Notes: generated by a model not told the origin, from the letters alone. 64,000 bases of DNA from Diphasiastrum complanatum (GCA_029204225.1 CM055100.1:15856600-15920599), one strand, 5' to 3'. Shown: positions 34,073-47,600, numbered from the stretch's first letter. Numbers and translations are program-made.

Positions 34073-35038
34073 ATGACTTCAATGAGTTCATACTTGTTGC
34101 AACCAAGTGAGAGATTGTCTACTTCCAATTATTCAATATGGAAGTTGAGGATGGAGTCCATCTTGATACTCCAAGATGTGATGGACATTGTACTTGGGAT
34201 TGAGAAGGAGCCTCAAGTCCTTCAAGAAGTACAAAAATACAAGAAGAGAGCTAGGATGGCTCTCGACTACATTAAGATGAATGTCTCTAATGAGATATTG
34301 AGGGAGATTGGTGATTGTTCTACATCCAAGGAAGCTTGGGATTGTCTCAAGTCCATCTATGAGGCTAAGAACACCTCTAGGCTCCTCACTCTTAGAAATC
34401 AAATCTTCCAAAGTAGTCAAAAGAGTGATGAGAGTGCATCTAATTATGTTTTGAGAGTCAAGGATATTCATAGGGAGCTTGCATGTATTGGTGACTCAAT
34501 CAATCAAAGTGAGCTAGTTAAAGTCATTCTCAATGGCTTGAGAGATGAATATGACAACCTTGTCCAATCCTATGCCATTAAGGATGAGCTACCAAGTTTG
34601 GAGGCCCTTCAAAGTGTGCCTATTTCTGAAGAATCAAGACAAGGGTACAAACTCTTGAGGATGGACAAGCTATCACTCAATCATGATGATGGCAAAGTTC
34701 TATTTGCCAAGCACAAAGAGAGGAGTAAGAAGCAACACCATCACTTCTCTAATGACAAAGCTAAAGACCACGATGGAGAGGAGGAGGATACCTCTCATGC
34801 TTCTAATTCAAATCTCAAGAAGAAGAAGATCAAGTGCTTTTATTGTGGCAAGAAAGGCCATTATGCCGCCAATTGCTTCAAGAAGAAGAATCAACTCAAT
34901 CAAGCCAACATCACCAATGAGAAAGAAGACTATATTGCAAGTGATGGAGAAGGCTGTCTTATGGCATCAAGCTTCTCCTCTTCCACCTTCAACAAGGATG
35001 ACTCATGGTATATTGATAGTGGAGCATCGGAACTATAG
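34073..35038 (+). CDS. Copia gag with zinc knuckle and protease start (element D), truncated
   Basis: This is an undamaged 321-codon frame from the likely gag ATG at 34073 (MTSMSSYLLQPSERLS), although the frame is open upstream to 33947 through the element-B piece. Gag phrases: NYSIWKLRMESILILQDVMD, YKKRARMALDYIKMNVSNEI, EAWDCLKSIYEAKNTSRLLT, LRNQIFQSSQKSDESASNYV and VILNGLRDEYDNLVQSYAIK. A Lys/His-rich basic stretch precedes the CCHC knuckle CFYCGKKGHYAANC (about 34836). The protease begins WYIDSGAS and is cut by a stop three codons later. It is related to, but distinct from, element B gag. Having no lesions, it is a recent copy cut at 35038. Confidence 0.85.
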   Translation: MTSMSSYLLQPSERLSTSNYSIWKLRMESILILQDVMDIVLGIEKEPQVLQEVQKYKKRARMALDYIKMNVSNEILREIGDCSTSKEAWDCLKSIYEAKNTSRLLTLRNQIFQSSQKSDESASNYVLRVKDIHRELACIGDSINQSELVKVILNGLRDEYDNLVQSYAIKDELPSLEALQSVPISEESRQGYKLLRMDKLSLNHDDGKVLFAKHKERSKKQHHHFSNDKAKDHDGEEEDTSHASNSNLKKKKIKCFYCGKKGHYAANCFKKKNQLNQANITNEKEDYIASDGEGCLMASSFSSSTFNKDDSWYIDSGASEL

Positions 35039-35626
35039 GTGTCTACACATAATCTCAATTGTTATCCATATTGTCACTAGAACTATTTTAGAGAGTTACA
35101 ACAATTTTTGTTCATGTAAAAGTGACAAGGTTTACTTTCAAACTATATATCATAATAATGGGTTCCATCAAGAAAAGGCTCTTTTTCCATGGGCATTAAA
35201 TAAGTAAGTCCATGAGAATAACAATCCCTTATACACAAGAATGTTTCCCCCTCCTTTTTTATAAAAGGTTTTTTTTGGTCTTGAACTATGTTAGGGTATA
35301 GGAACCAACCCTCATTTTACCATATGATCAGCGTAAAAGAGGGTATTTCTTTTGAAAGAGAGTAACCAAAGTCTTTCAAAATTTTAAGCCTGCCTAACCA
35401 AGATTTTTTCTATATAAAATATGTCATAGGCTAACTTGAAAGTTGACCCCCCTAAAAGTTGATCCCATACCCATGTAAGAAAAATTCAACATATTTGGGC
35501 CCAACAATGAAAGAAGTTATTGAAGTATGTTTTTAAAAGAAAACATGAAGCTTCTATCATTTTGCAATCATGCCAACTGTCATATAAAACATCAGCAAAC
35601 TAATAAAGTAAAAGTTGTAGAAAAAA
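35039..35626. other. Non-coding, no feature recognised
   Basis: Mixed AT-rich sequence between the truncated copia gag and the LINE relic. No LTR or coding similarity could be seen. Confidence 0.35.
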
Positions 35627-36643
35627 ATGTCTTTTGAAGGTTTGAAAAGTCCATTTACAAAGTTTCTCAAAGAAAAAAATTTCATACCAACTTTCAACCT
35701 CAATATGTTTCATTCATCTATGTTTTTTGGCACTAATTATGCAACCTCAAGATCCTTCCCTTCTTCTTTTACTCAAGGCCTTATTAAATTTGTCCCTAAA
35801 GTTGAGTCCCCATCTAAAATTTCAGATTACCGCCCCCTCACTATGCTTAACACTTCTTATAAGATCGTTGCGAAAGCTATTGCCAAAAGGATAGCTCCTT
35901 TCCTCCCCTCTCACCTCTCCAAGAGCAAACTGGCTTCATTAAGGGCAAATCCCTTTTTGATGACATTTTGAACGTTTGGTCTGCCATCAACTCTTGCATT
36001 CGGTTTAACTATCCTGACTTTGATAAGGCTTTTGACCGCATAATTTGGAATTATATGCTTACCTGCTGCTCTCCTTTGACATTCCAAAATACATCATCAA
36101 TATCGTAGGGGCTCTTGTTTCTTGCGCCTCGTCTTCCATATTGTTCCTGGGAGTCCTTTCTTCCTCCTTCCGTGTTTCTTACGACATCAAGCGAGGTTGT
36201 CCTCTCCCTCCCTACCTCTTTGTAATTGTTACAAAACCGCTTATTCACCATATCCATAGTCTAAACTCCTCCCCTTTCATCCTTTCATCTCTCATGGCAT
36301 CCCTCTTGGCCCTCAACTTTTTGCAAACGATCTAGCATGTATTATTGAACTCCATTAGCCCTCTGTTTCTTTGCTTCTTCTTGAGCTCGCCCGCTTCTAC
36401 ATTATTTTTTATTCTTTAATCAATTATCAAAAATCTAATCTCATTATGCTCTCGCGTATGCTCTTGCACGACACTACTCCTAATTGGTGCCAAGCTTTAG
36501 GCCTTAACATCTTCCCGCACAATACCATCTTTAGATATCTCAATTTTCCTTTTGGAGCTTCCCTTTCTAACAAAGATCATTTTAACTTGATTATTGAGAG
36601 AATTAGATCTCGTCTTGGTACTCTTCCACCCCAAAAAATCTAA
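35627..36643 (+). pseudogene. LINE reverse transcriptase relic
   Basis: The RT domain of a plant LINE is readable in pieces: FTQGLIKFVPKVESPSKISD and YRPLTMLNTSYKIVAKAIAK (35756-35893), GFIKGKSLFDDILNVWSAIN (about 35935-35990), DFDKAFDRIIW (about 36018), SILFLGVLSSSFRVSYDIKR, GCPLPPYLFVIVTKPL (36146-36250) and FANDLACIIE near 36321, where the FADD catalytic box reads FAND. Frameshifts separate the pieces. There is no endonuclease domain, so the copy is 5' truncated. It belongs to another LINE lineage than those in the RKP intron, which have YADD. Confidence 0.85.
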
Positions 36644-38337
36644 AATATAATTTTATAAACATCATTATTTTTGAAAGCTATTACTATTACCATATTATTA
36701 CACACTGAAAATCTTAAGAGTGTTTGACGGTTCTTAATAAAATAATAATTGGCAAATTACATTTATTTTGTAAGATATTATTGAGAGCCACCAAGTAAAA
36801 GGATTTTAATGTAATCTAATACCCCAAATTGGCAACACTTGGTTTTTTTACATGCGGGAACCGCCCAAAAGTGGGTTTGACTTAATTGAGTACCTTTTAA
36901 TTGGATCTAACCATGTAATCAATAGATATTTTTCCAAAACCTTATACAGGTATTAGAGCAACAAGCGTCAACTCTCATGGCAAATTGGTATTAGCCAATA
37001 TGAACATGCTTCTTCGTAGTTGTGACCCAATAATTGCATACACATAAAAGTGTTCTCTAGTGTTCATGCACTTAGTTGCCAGCTAATTAGCATTTGAATC
37101 AATGATGCAAAACTCCACCATCAAGGTCACAAGAAATATTAGTGCACTTGATTTCAAACTAAGTTCTTGCATCAACTACCAACAGCCAATAATGCAACCG
37201 TTGTCAAATCAATAGATCATACAACATATACAAAATTCTCTAGAAAGAAATGATAATAAGCATTTTCAAATGTACATAACACACTTCAATATAAAATGTA
37301 TTTATTAAAATTCTATGGCAGTAATTCTACTTTCAAGATACGGTATTTCAAAATGGTAGGTAGCAGAACATGGTTATGCGATGCTTTAGATAGTTTTACA
37401 ATACTAGAGAGAGAAGCCATTTGTACAGTCTTTAAAAGACCATGCAAAGACGCAGCTTAGTATGTGAAAACTACTTAACCTTCAGGCACTTTAGAAAGGT
37501 AACAACACACGAGAGTAGTTCATAAAATTCAGTAGCCACCTCGACATCATGCGACAAAACTTTACCGCCTCCATTCAAGTCTACGCACAACAAAACCACT
37601 TTGATTATATATCAGAAACTATACAGCTTCTGCCAAATATACTCATTGTCTGGCAATTAGCTTATAATTTGAGACAGTTAAGAACTATGGCATAAGCCCC
37701 TGGATGTCCTCTAAATCTTTTGTTCATCCAGGAGCTTGTGAAGCTTCTTTCTGAACATATGCAGGTTTTAAGATCTATGGAAGCTTAAGACAAATATAAC
37801 CTTCTGTTTTCTGCAAAAATGTCTCAAGACCTGATGCAACAGGTGACAGGGTTGAACAAAGCCAATGATGCCAAAATACTATAGCCCCAAAACTTGGGAG
37901 TGTAAATATCACCTGAACATCCCTGTTTGGCAAAAGTTGCCCGACAAAGATACTAGAACAGCCTTTAAATGGCTGTATTGTGGGTTCTGACTACAATTCA
38001 CATGATTGAATATTGCACAATTGGTCTTCGATTGAAGACACCTCCATTTATGATGGAGCATCTCCATGAACTTAGAGTGTCAATTATTTAAGCAACTGCA
38101 ACTTTTCCATATTTTATAAAATACAAACTGACTTTATTTAGTGCTTCGTATGTGGAACGAGCATCAGAATTTAGCAGGCCCACTAAAATGTACTTCTTCT
38201 CTGCATTAAAACTAATGCCTTGGGATTAACCAGCTTACAGGCTCTGGGAAGGTGTAAGGCACATCATCAGAATGTATCGTGTTTGCATGGAAGACTTTAG
38301 ATGTGTGTGAGAAAAAATTGAAAACTTCAAACATGCA
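36644..38337. other. Intergenic and 3' flank of the RKP gene
   Basis: No coding segment is recognised. On the minus strand, AATAAA (plus-strand tttatt at 38134-38139) lies about 200 bases past the RKP stop codon and is a candidate polyadenylation signal. The rest is AT-rich spacer. Confidence 0.45.
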
Positions 38338-38633
38338 TCATGGTGAATCAACTTTAGCATGCAGAGCACCATCCGTCACGGTCTCGCTGAAAGCAGCTGA
38401 GCCAGATAACTTTCCGTGTGCATCGCTTAGAAATGCAGACAAAGAGCAAACTTCAGATATAGATGCATTGCAGAAGAAGCAACGCTGATTGTTTAATAAG
38501 TGCCTTGATATGCAATGCAAACATGACCCATGTTTACAAGGCAAAAAAATCGAATCGACTCTGCATGCATAACAAATACTGCAGCATTCTATAGCCCCAC
38601 CACGACCTGAATCCTGTCCTGTCACATCTTTCT
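38338..38633 (-). CDS. RKP: RKP exon 11 (RING finger and stop)
   Basis: After the acceptor TCTGCAG the frame encodes the RING: CSICYACRVDSIFLPCKHGS then CLHCISRHLLNNQRCFFC, C3HC4 spacing with all eight ligands present. A tail of about 43 residues with no known motif ends at TGA (38338-38340). Confidence 0.95.
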
Positions 38634-41600
38634 CTGCAGATTCCCAAACAGAAATGGTTTTTTATAGAACAACAAAAATGCTAATTTTTCTTGATATAAG
38701 CAAAAAATATGGTTATCTACAAAAAGCTTACCATCTTTGATGTCTGGTTCAGCCAAACTGGCTTGTAGTTCCTCTTCAGCTGCTTTCTTATTTGCTGCCT
38801 CAGACTCTGTCTGAAGCTTCATCAGAAAGGCTTTCAACTCAGGAAGCCTAGCAAGAGATGGATCTCCTTTAAAGGCACCAGGCTGCCATCAATTTGTGAA
38901 AGTGTCAGAATGTATGTAAAACATTGAGGTGTCTTAGTAAGTTAACATCCTTGGTGTTTCTGAGTACGTTAATAAGCAAACATCCTGAGTGTTTCTGAGT
39001 ATGTACCCAATCATAGTCCAACAGATACTGAAAATTTGTTGTAGCAACCGAACAGACATCAATGCTTGCGATTGCTTGAGCAACATCATGTGCCATGTGA
39101 TGAGATGACGAAACTGTTAGAGCCGCTAGGTTCAAAACAATGCCTACGATGGGTGCCAGAATTGTTGCTCTGTTGATTTTCTCCAATAATTGACCATGCC
39201 GTCTCAAAGTACTGCATGACATGCTTATGCAATCAGTTGCTTGGAAATCTACATTTCCAGCTGAAACACCATCAATTTCCTCAATGGTGAGCATCATATC
39301 TAAAACCACGAAAGGGAAAAAAAAAACAGTTAACATCCAGTTGTAAGAATGCAACTTCATGTTTATCCCATTTAGAGATTCATGAATACAAAAGCTACGA
39401 TAACCTGCCTCTCAAAAAGCTCAGCAGCAGTACTGGAAGTTGTATGATTCAATACAAACATAATAAGCTCGCAAAGTCTACTTAGATTCATCTCAGGACC
39501 AAGCAAAAAGGCATGTGGCAACTCCTTTGTGAAGAACTCCAAGATTCTCTCCAGATTGCAGGAGAGTTCGAACATGATCATGCATTTCTTTTGCTGCAGC
39601 TCTGGCACCTATCAGTCAGTTGAGAAAGTATGAAGCCAAGCTATACATCATCAAAGCAGCAGGACATCATCATACAAAAGAAACTAAACTAGATGAGTCA
39701 CCTAAATATAGGATCGATTCTAGAAAACAATCGGGCTGTAATCCATTCGGAACTACCAATAAACATCAAACATCCATTTCCAAGAAACAATCAGCCTAAA
39801 CACCTGCTGGTGGTCTGATGGCTCTTGCATCTCCTTGATAGAAACCGAAAATTCGCTGACGGTCCAATTCAAAGTATTGAAGAGTCGATTTAGGAATGAG
39901 GCAAATAATTTTTCATCCTGCATACACTTTTCCCGAAGCAATTGCTGCCAACATATAGCCCAAGTATATTAAAGAACTGCCTGCTGCTGCTCCCCGTAAA
40001 TCCTAAGAAACTGAAATTTAAGGATGGATGTTCAAACTTTTTCCATGTAATTTTTACGTGCACAGAGATCACTTGATAGTACAGACAAGAAAAACTTTTA
40101 TGAGAGTCTAACTAAACATGAAGTTCACATTATCATTATATAAAATCACAGCACCTGAAAAACTTTCTAAAGAAGGGATCTGGAAAATTGCAAACTTGTA
40201 ATATGACAGTCATAAAGGACAATAATCAAAAGATTATTAACAAAGATGCAGCAGAATGAACATTCCAGAACTTTATTTTTTGCTGAAAATCCAAAAAGAT
40301 AAGAACAAACTTAAAAGAAAAACCTAAAAAACAGCAGAAAATGATTTTTGGATAACCTTAAAAATTTTAAAATGTGATAAAACAAAAAAACACCTAAAAT
40401 CCCAATTTTTTTTGAAAAAAACCAAAAGCAAGATGTACCTGAAAGAATGGAGAACAGGATTCTCCATAGATTGAGGACTTTGAAGCACCAAAGCCTGCTC
40501 CCTTGCATAGACGTAGCAAAATATTTGATACAGGAATCCAAAATCTGTTGTCAAATGCTTCAAGGAGAGAACCAGCCATTCTTTCTTCTGCAGCTTTGTT
40601 ACATTCAAAAGCAACAACATGCTCCTTGTATTGTACCAATACTGAAATTGATTGTAGCAGTATATCCCTGATCTCTGGGTTTGCAATCCTATGATCGTTA
40701 AAATGCAATACAAGAAACGTCACCTGCACAGTTTCCACAAAATGCAAAATAGTCAACCGTTGTGTATCATATACAATACCACCAGCAATGCCAAGAATTT
40801 AGAAAAAAACACCACTCTTTGTGGATGAGAGGGGAAAAAGAAGCACTTCCAACAAATAATAAGGCACAGCCATACAAATTGATCAAAAAGCATGCATGGG
40901 TTATAACCTATAACATCCCCTACTATAGACCATAAATGCCCGTTCCTTACTTTTTCATACAAAACATATTTTTCCATATCTATGGAACCCATTATATTCA
41001 GTGCATGCGGAACATGATTAAATTTTTAATTTGAACAAAATTGGACAGCCCGACATATCTATAACTTAGCTTCCAAAGGGCACCCATCAATGCATCCATC
41101 ACTTCCTATATCTTTCAGATCTCCTACAGACATGGTATGGTCAGTTTGAAGTGAAGCCAATGTTTCACAAGTCTGGTTCCTGGAGATGGACATAGTGGGA
41201 TACCTAGTTGTTATCTAGACTCGGGACTTTCACATAGGCTTACACTGATTTTGGAACAGTTTCATTTCTCCTCTCATCAGTTATACATCGATATGGGTCG
41301 CTTCCAAAGTATACCTCAAGAGGACAAGATTTATCAGTTGTACACACTTGAGGAGTTAGAGGATGAGGAGCATTTTACTTTCAGATGCCCGATATACTGT
41401 AAGATCGGAGGGAAGTATCACTGTCTATATCGTGATTCACCTGCAACTCTTCAATCTTTGATATCGTATGAGGATCCATGTTGTGTTGCATTGATGATAC
41501 GAGAGATGGCCGCTCTCAAGAGAGAGCTATCCAAGAGCTGCTTGCATACACATGAGATGCAGCAATAGACCATCACAGAGTTCTCTAGAAGGAGACAGCA

Positions 41601-44600
41601 GGAGTAGATATCAAAGGATGGCTCAGAGGATGATTCAAATATTCCAGATGTGTCCATACATAGGGACCGACGACATTGAACCAAACATCAATAGCAACAG
41701 AGATAACATAAACTTCATGCTCAGCCTCGTTTAAACATAAAGCTCAGTAGCAAAGATCTAGTGAGGACGACTCCATCACCACATCCATCACATCCTCTTT
41801 CGGAAAGACTGAGAGATAGTGATGGATAGAGACATTAGAGTTATTATATGACTATCGTACTGTATTGATGATGGTTTATTTCATGTCTGATTAGTTATCC
41901 TTTCATTATTGTTATTTATGGAGACGATTATTAAGCTCTTATGGTTATGACACACTTCAGATGTATTTAGTTAGTCTTTTGTACCTACGGGTGTCAAAAA
42001 GACATTACTAGAGAAATGAAGAGATGTCCAGTTGAACTTGTAAATGGTCTTTCAACCATATAATCCTGGGCATAAAATTCTCTTCTTAGTTAGCTAATCT
42101 GTTTTTAGTTGAGTTGTTTGACGTCATTGATCCGTCTAAGTTCTATCTCTTTTAATGTACTGTTGGTCTTATATGCCTTAGGTGGAAAAGACGTTAATGA
42201 ATCTCTCTCTCTCTCTCTCTCTCTCTCCGACCCTCCTACCCCATTCGTCCCTGTTACTCCCTCTCTTTCTACAATGGACTACTCTAGCACCAAAGCCTTC
42301 GAAACCTTTCTTGCCGGTGAACTGAAAATACTTAAAGTTGACCTCCAATCTCTTAAATCGGAGGTTATCACTGACGAGAGGAAAACAGTCAATTGCAGAC
42401 AGCCTTTACAGAATCTAGTGCCATTCCTTCCCTCAATGGTGGGGCTGCAACAAAGATCTAGGAATTACAACAAGAGCTGACCCAGCACAAGGAAGCTACC
42501 AAAACGTGGGAATCACTCCTCAAAAATGGCAATGAAGGTAACCACATGTCGGGTTTCATTGCTACCACTTAATCGGAAGAAACATTGAGAGAACAAAAAT
42601 CGCATAGTGTTAGAGTTCGGGGGATTCCCGATACTCAAACATTGGGGTGAAACAGGGGTGTTCCCTTTCACCTACACTTTTTGGCCTCTATATTGATGAG
42701 CTTGAGTCAGTTATCAAACAGGATGGTGGGATCGGTTGTAGTCTAGGTGACATTCTTATTGCTATACTGTTATATGCTGACGATGTGGCTTTAGTCTCAC
42801 CAACTAGAGATGGACTTCAGAGACATTTGGACAGCTTACATGCTTTTTGTACCCGCTGGGGATTTAACAGTGAATATATGGAAGAACAAACTGATGGTTT
42901 TCAATACTTACAGAGCCTTCATGCAACGTCAGGAGATTTTTCTTGTAGTCAGCCCTTGGAGATTGTTGCCGATTATACTTATTTGGGTGTGCTATTCAGT
43001 GGTCCAATTTTCAGTATGCGACAGGCAGCCTCAGATCGACTTGGGAAGGGTCATGCTTCCCTCGTCCAGCTTGAGAGATTTTGTTTCAGGAGTTATATTC
43101 ATGATGCTCCCAGTAAGTGTCGCCTCTTCGACATTATGGTCACTCCTACAACATTATATGTGGCAGAGGCTTGGTGTACAAGTATATCTCGACTCCAGAC
43201 CTCCATGCTTTCTCAGATGATTCGGGCTAAGCCCTCAGTCCCACACCAGATTATCACTGCTGAGTTTGTTGTTCCTCCCATTTTTCACAAACTCAAATGA
43301 CAGGGTTACCTATACACATAAGTTTCATTCTGAAGCACATATGCAGCTACATATTGCAGGGTAATGTTTCTCATGGAACTCAAGCTCATGCAATCAACTA
43401 TTCCAAACAATCATAATCGTTTCAACAGGGAATAATTAATAGATCAAGGTGCTCCAACCTCTACAATCTTGCCTTTTTCTGCCGAAAAATTAGAGAGACA
43501 TTGTTGGAGGTGCAAGCTACGCATAGGCGGCTGACTTCGTGAAGCACCAGAAAGAGTGCATTTGTCCCATAAGTAAAATGAAGAATAAAACATCACCCAA
43601 TAGAAGCTGAAAGTAGACATAATACCCTTGTCCCTTGGTACCAGCCCTTTTGGGGTCAAGAGGGAAAGAGGCGGGTGGCTAGGCGGTGGGGATGGGATCC
43701 CACGCACGGCCCACAGGTGTGCGCAATGCGCGAGAGCGTCTACTGGACCGGAATGTTTCCGCTGCCAACAAACTCTGACATGGTATCAGAGCCAAGTGGG
43801 GGTCCTGTACGAGCAAGTGGGGTGTACTTCACGTTGTGCTCGCTTGAGTGGGGGTGTTGGAGGTGCAAGCTACGCATAGGCGGCTGACTCCGTGAAGCAC
43901 CAGAAAGAGTGCATTTGTCCCATAAGTAAAATGGAGAATAAAACATCACCCAATAGAAGCTGAAAGTAGACATAATACCCTTGTCCCTTGGTAGCAGCCC
44001 TTTTGAGGTCAAGAGGGAAAGAGGCGGGTGGCTAGGCGGTGGGGATGGGATTCCACGCACGGCCCGCAGGTGTGCGCAATGCACGAGAGCGTCTACTGGA
44101 CCGGAGAGGATTAGTTCTAAATTTACAAATCCTCATCATGCAATCAATTAAGTTCAAGCTCCCAGCTGCAGTAAGTCTATTGATTCCAGATAAATTGATC
44201 CTCACACCAATTTATCAACAAACGTCCCGCAGCTAAACCTGAAACTAATTGTGTAAACACTAAGGACCCAAGTGAGTTATTCAACTCCTCTAGCATAATT
44301 AGGCAACACAACAAGCAAATAAACCTACCAAAGCAAATTATTTTACATCAAATGAAAGCATTCTCAAGGTTCCAGGAATTTGATAATGAAGTCTACACTA
44401 ATTCATAGCATCTTTATGAAATCAAACATGTAGAAGAGCACTCTACCACCATATTTGATAGGCATGCTTCAAACCGGAATTAGTGACTCCAACTCCAAAT
44501 TCCCTTGAGAAATTAGCACTCCAACCAGGACGTAAATCCAAGTGCTTCCAACTTCCAATTCGGTGTAGAGCTTGTTTTCATCCCATCCAAGACCACATCT

Positions 44601-47600
44601 TAGCCGGGCTCTTATACCAATGTAAAGACCACTAGGGAAAACCCCTAAGATGAGGATAGGAAAACACAAGAGAGACTATGGAGCAAAACCACCCAACCAA
44701 TCCTAGATCCCTCCTGGAGAATTCTCCTGGATCTAGCCCCCAAGCCATGCCATGTGATAGCAAGAGGAGAAGAGCTCAACAAGTTACCTAGACCAAAGTC
44801 GTCGACGGAATAATCACTACCTCAATATATAGAGTGTAGGATCATGTGCATGACCACATGCAATCCCCATGCAGGTCAACTATAAACAAGTTACAGCATA
44901 CCTCTTGCCTATATCAGTCACACATACATGCAATACTCCATATGTCTCAATTAGACTGTCTGCGACCTCTTAATGTCATTAGTCACCAACAGGCCTCGAC
45001 GTGGAATTAAATCTAGGCGTGACCAATAAATTCGAATACTGGAGGGCCGGTCTACCATATTAGGACTATTCCATGTCCTTAGTGGAATATGGCCGTAACA
45101 ATCAAGATGGAGCTGCCCCAGCTTAAGAAGACTGTTGTAACGCTAATCACCAAAAAGAATGACATGCAGGCCAGAATTTTGCAATTGGAAAAAGCAATGG
45201 GCGACAAACAGGTTACATCCTTCGAATCCACCACTACTATGATCAAAGCACTAGAGCAGAAGATTGAACAGCAGAAGGAAGAAGCTCTCTCTTGGGCGTC
45301 AGTAATGAAGAAAGGCACTAAACCCAGTGCTCCCATTACCTCGGTAATTTCAGCCACGATCCAGGAAGAGAAATCTAGAGAGCAAAAGGCACTTAATATC
45401 AGAGTCAGAGGGATCCCAGACACGCACGACGCCACAGCCGATGCCACACATTTTGTGGATACCACACTAGGACACCGAACGGAAGGATTGGACACGACAT
45501 GGAGGACCTCCAGAGATACCGCCGCTCTAGTTATCCGCTTCACCTCATTGGCTACTAGACGGGATGCTCTGCGATGCAGAGCTAAGCTCCGCGGCACCAC
45601 TATTTTTATGGACGACGACCTTACATACATCCAGGTGGAGGAGAGACGTAAGGCCTTCTAGGAGGCCAGAGAGTCAGGTAAGAGAGTCATATATAGAGAT
45701 GGACGAGTGCGTCTTCTTGATAGCACTCCCACAGGGCCTTCTCATTAGGGATTTGGGGTTCCCGGGGTTGGGAGCACCCCGGGGCCCCATCCACACCACC
45801 TTCGGATTGGAATGTGGAACTGTGGTGGCATACACTCATCTTCTTTTGCAAGGGACCTGGTTGACTTTATTACTGGTCAGGGATATATTATTCTTCATGG
45901 AGACAAACGAGAGTCCAAAGCGTGGACTTCCTTCTTTTCCTGGATACAGATGGGACTCAGTATTCCGATGGGAGACTAGATCTGCCAATGGTCGGGGTTC
46001 AGGAGGGGTCGCATGTTTATACAGAGAGTCTCTCCACTCGAGTCTGGACTTCATTCGACATGACGAGCAGGCCCGCTGTATATGGACTCGCATTGTGGGT
46101 CAGGATACTGGTTTGGACAGAGATCTTTTTATGGCAGCATGTTACTTTCCACCAGAGTCTTCGGCTTTTGCGGAGGGTATTGGATCTCCGTATCAGGACC
46201 TCTCACCAAATATTATCAGATTCTCACAACGGGGGCATATTCTCCTCACTGGGGATTTTAATGCCCGGACATCTTCGCGACAGATAGAGTTCTTTGACAC
46301 CACGGATCAGATTCGTGTTCGCGCCCTTGACGGTGATATGCTAGGAGTTACCAGGACTTCCGCAGACAGTTTGGACCTACTACTCCATATGATGAGTACT
46401 TACTGCAGTTTGGAGAGGCACATGAGCTAGGCATTTATAATGGCTTACCCTGCTGGCCACATTCAGACAGTTATACATGCCATCCCCACAGTGGAGGACA
46501 TAGTGTCATTGACTATCTCATGGGGTCACCATCCTCTGTACCCATCATCTATGATTTCCGTGTCTCCCTCACCACCCTTTCTGATTATTCCTTCCTCTCC
46601 TTCGATATCGGTCACTTTCCCCCCACTCACCCACCTCCATTACCCACGCTTGCCCGATCACCCCAATACACATTTGACCCCACTTACATGCCACTATACC
46701 AGCAGTCCTTGGCTTCGCTTTTACATTCATTCCCTCATGATAGTCCAGGCTGCTTTTCTCACCACCTCTCTCCACACTGCCGCTTCACTAACCTTCCCTA
46801 CCAAACCCCATCCCAGTAACACTCGACGCAAACCTCACCCATTGCACCCTCCATGGTACGATACTGAGTGTCGTTCTCTTCATCAGTCAGTAACCTATTC
46901 ATGTAGCCATGCTCCACATTTACTTTGATCGTCCCGCCGCTCTTACCACCGTGTTTTCCATCGTAAAAAGCGTGCCTATGATAATTCTGAAGGGAAACGT
47001 CTGGTTGACCTTCTTTTCAGTTCTTCTACGGTCGCTTTTTGGCGTGAGTTCATTCCCCACTCTCCACCACCTCTCTTGGAAGACCTCCGCATTTGGACTA
47101 CTTATGCCACTAGCTTGTATACCATCCCCACCGACTCACCTATCTCTATATCTCCACGACCATCTGAGTTCTCCTTCTTCACATCTGATATGGTCCTTGC
47201 AGCCATTAAGAAGATGAAGTCCCATAAAGCCAGAGACATTGAAGACCTCGAGTCTGAACTCCTTTCCCATGCGTCTGACTTACTCGACCCCACCATAGCC
47301 ACTCTTCTTAATTCCACAGTTGTTTCTGGTTTCCCATCGTCCTGGTGCACTAATATTATCCACCCCATCCATAAGAATGGTGACCCCGTGGTTCCGAATA
47401 ATTACCGCACTATCATGATTGGGCATGTCTTGGCAAAGCTATATGGTAGTATACTTCAGTCTGTCGTGAGTTTAGAGGCGAAGACTAGGAGACTACATGC
47501 TATGGGTCAGGCAGGTTTTTGGGCCCATTACTCTACTACAAATCACATCTTCACATTACGGGCCTTGATTGAGGAGGCTAAGCACAGGAAAGAGAGGGCT

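Noticed and set aside
43444-44084. Two similar minus-strand ORFs (87 and 114 codons) as a duplicated gene pair
   Set aside because: They are simply the two LTRs of the TRIM read in one frame; no protein family is recognised.
43502-44105. Cassandra-type TRIM carrying 5S rRNA promoter boxes
   Set aside because: Only a 10-bp word (GATGGGATCC) resembles 5S rRNA; the A, intermediate and C boxes are not present in order.
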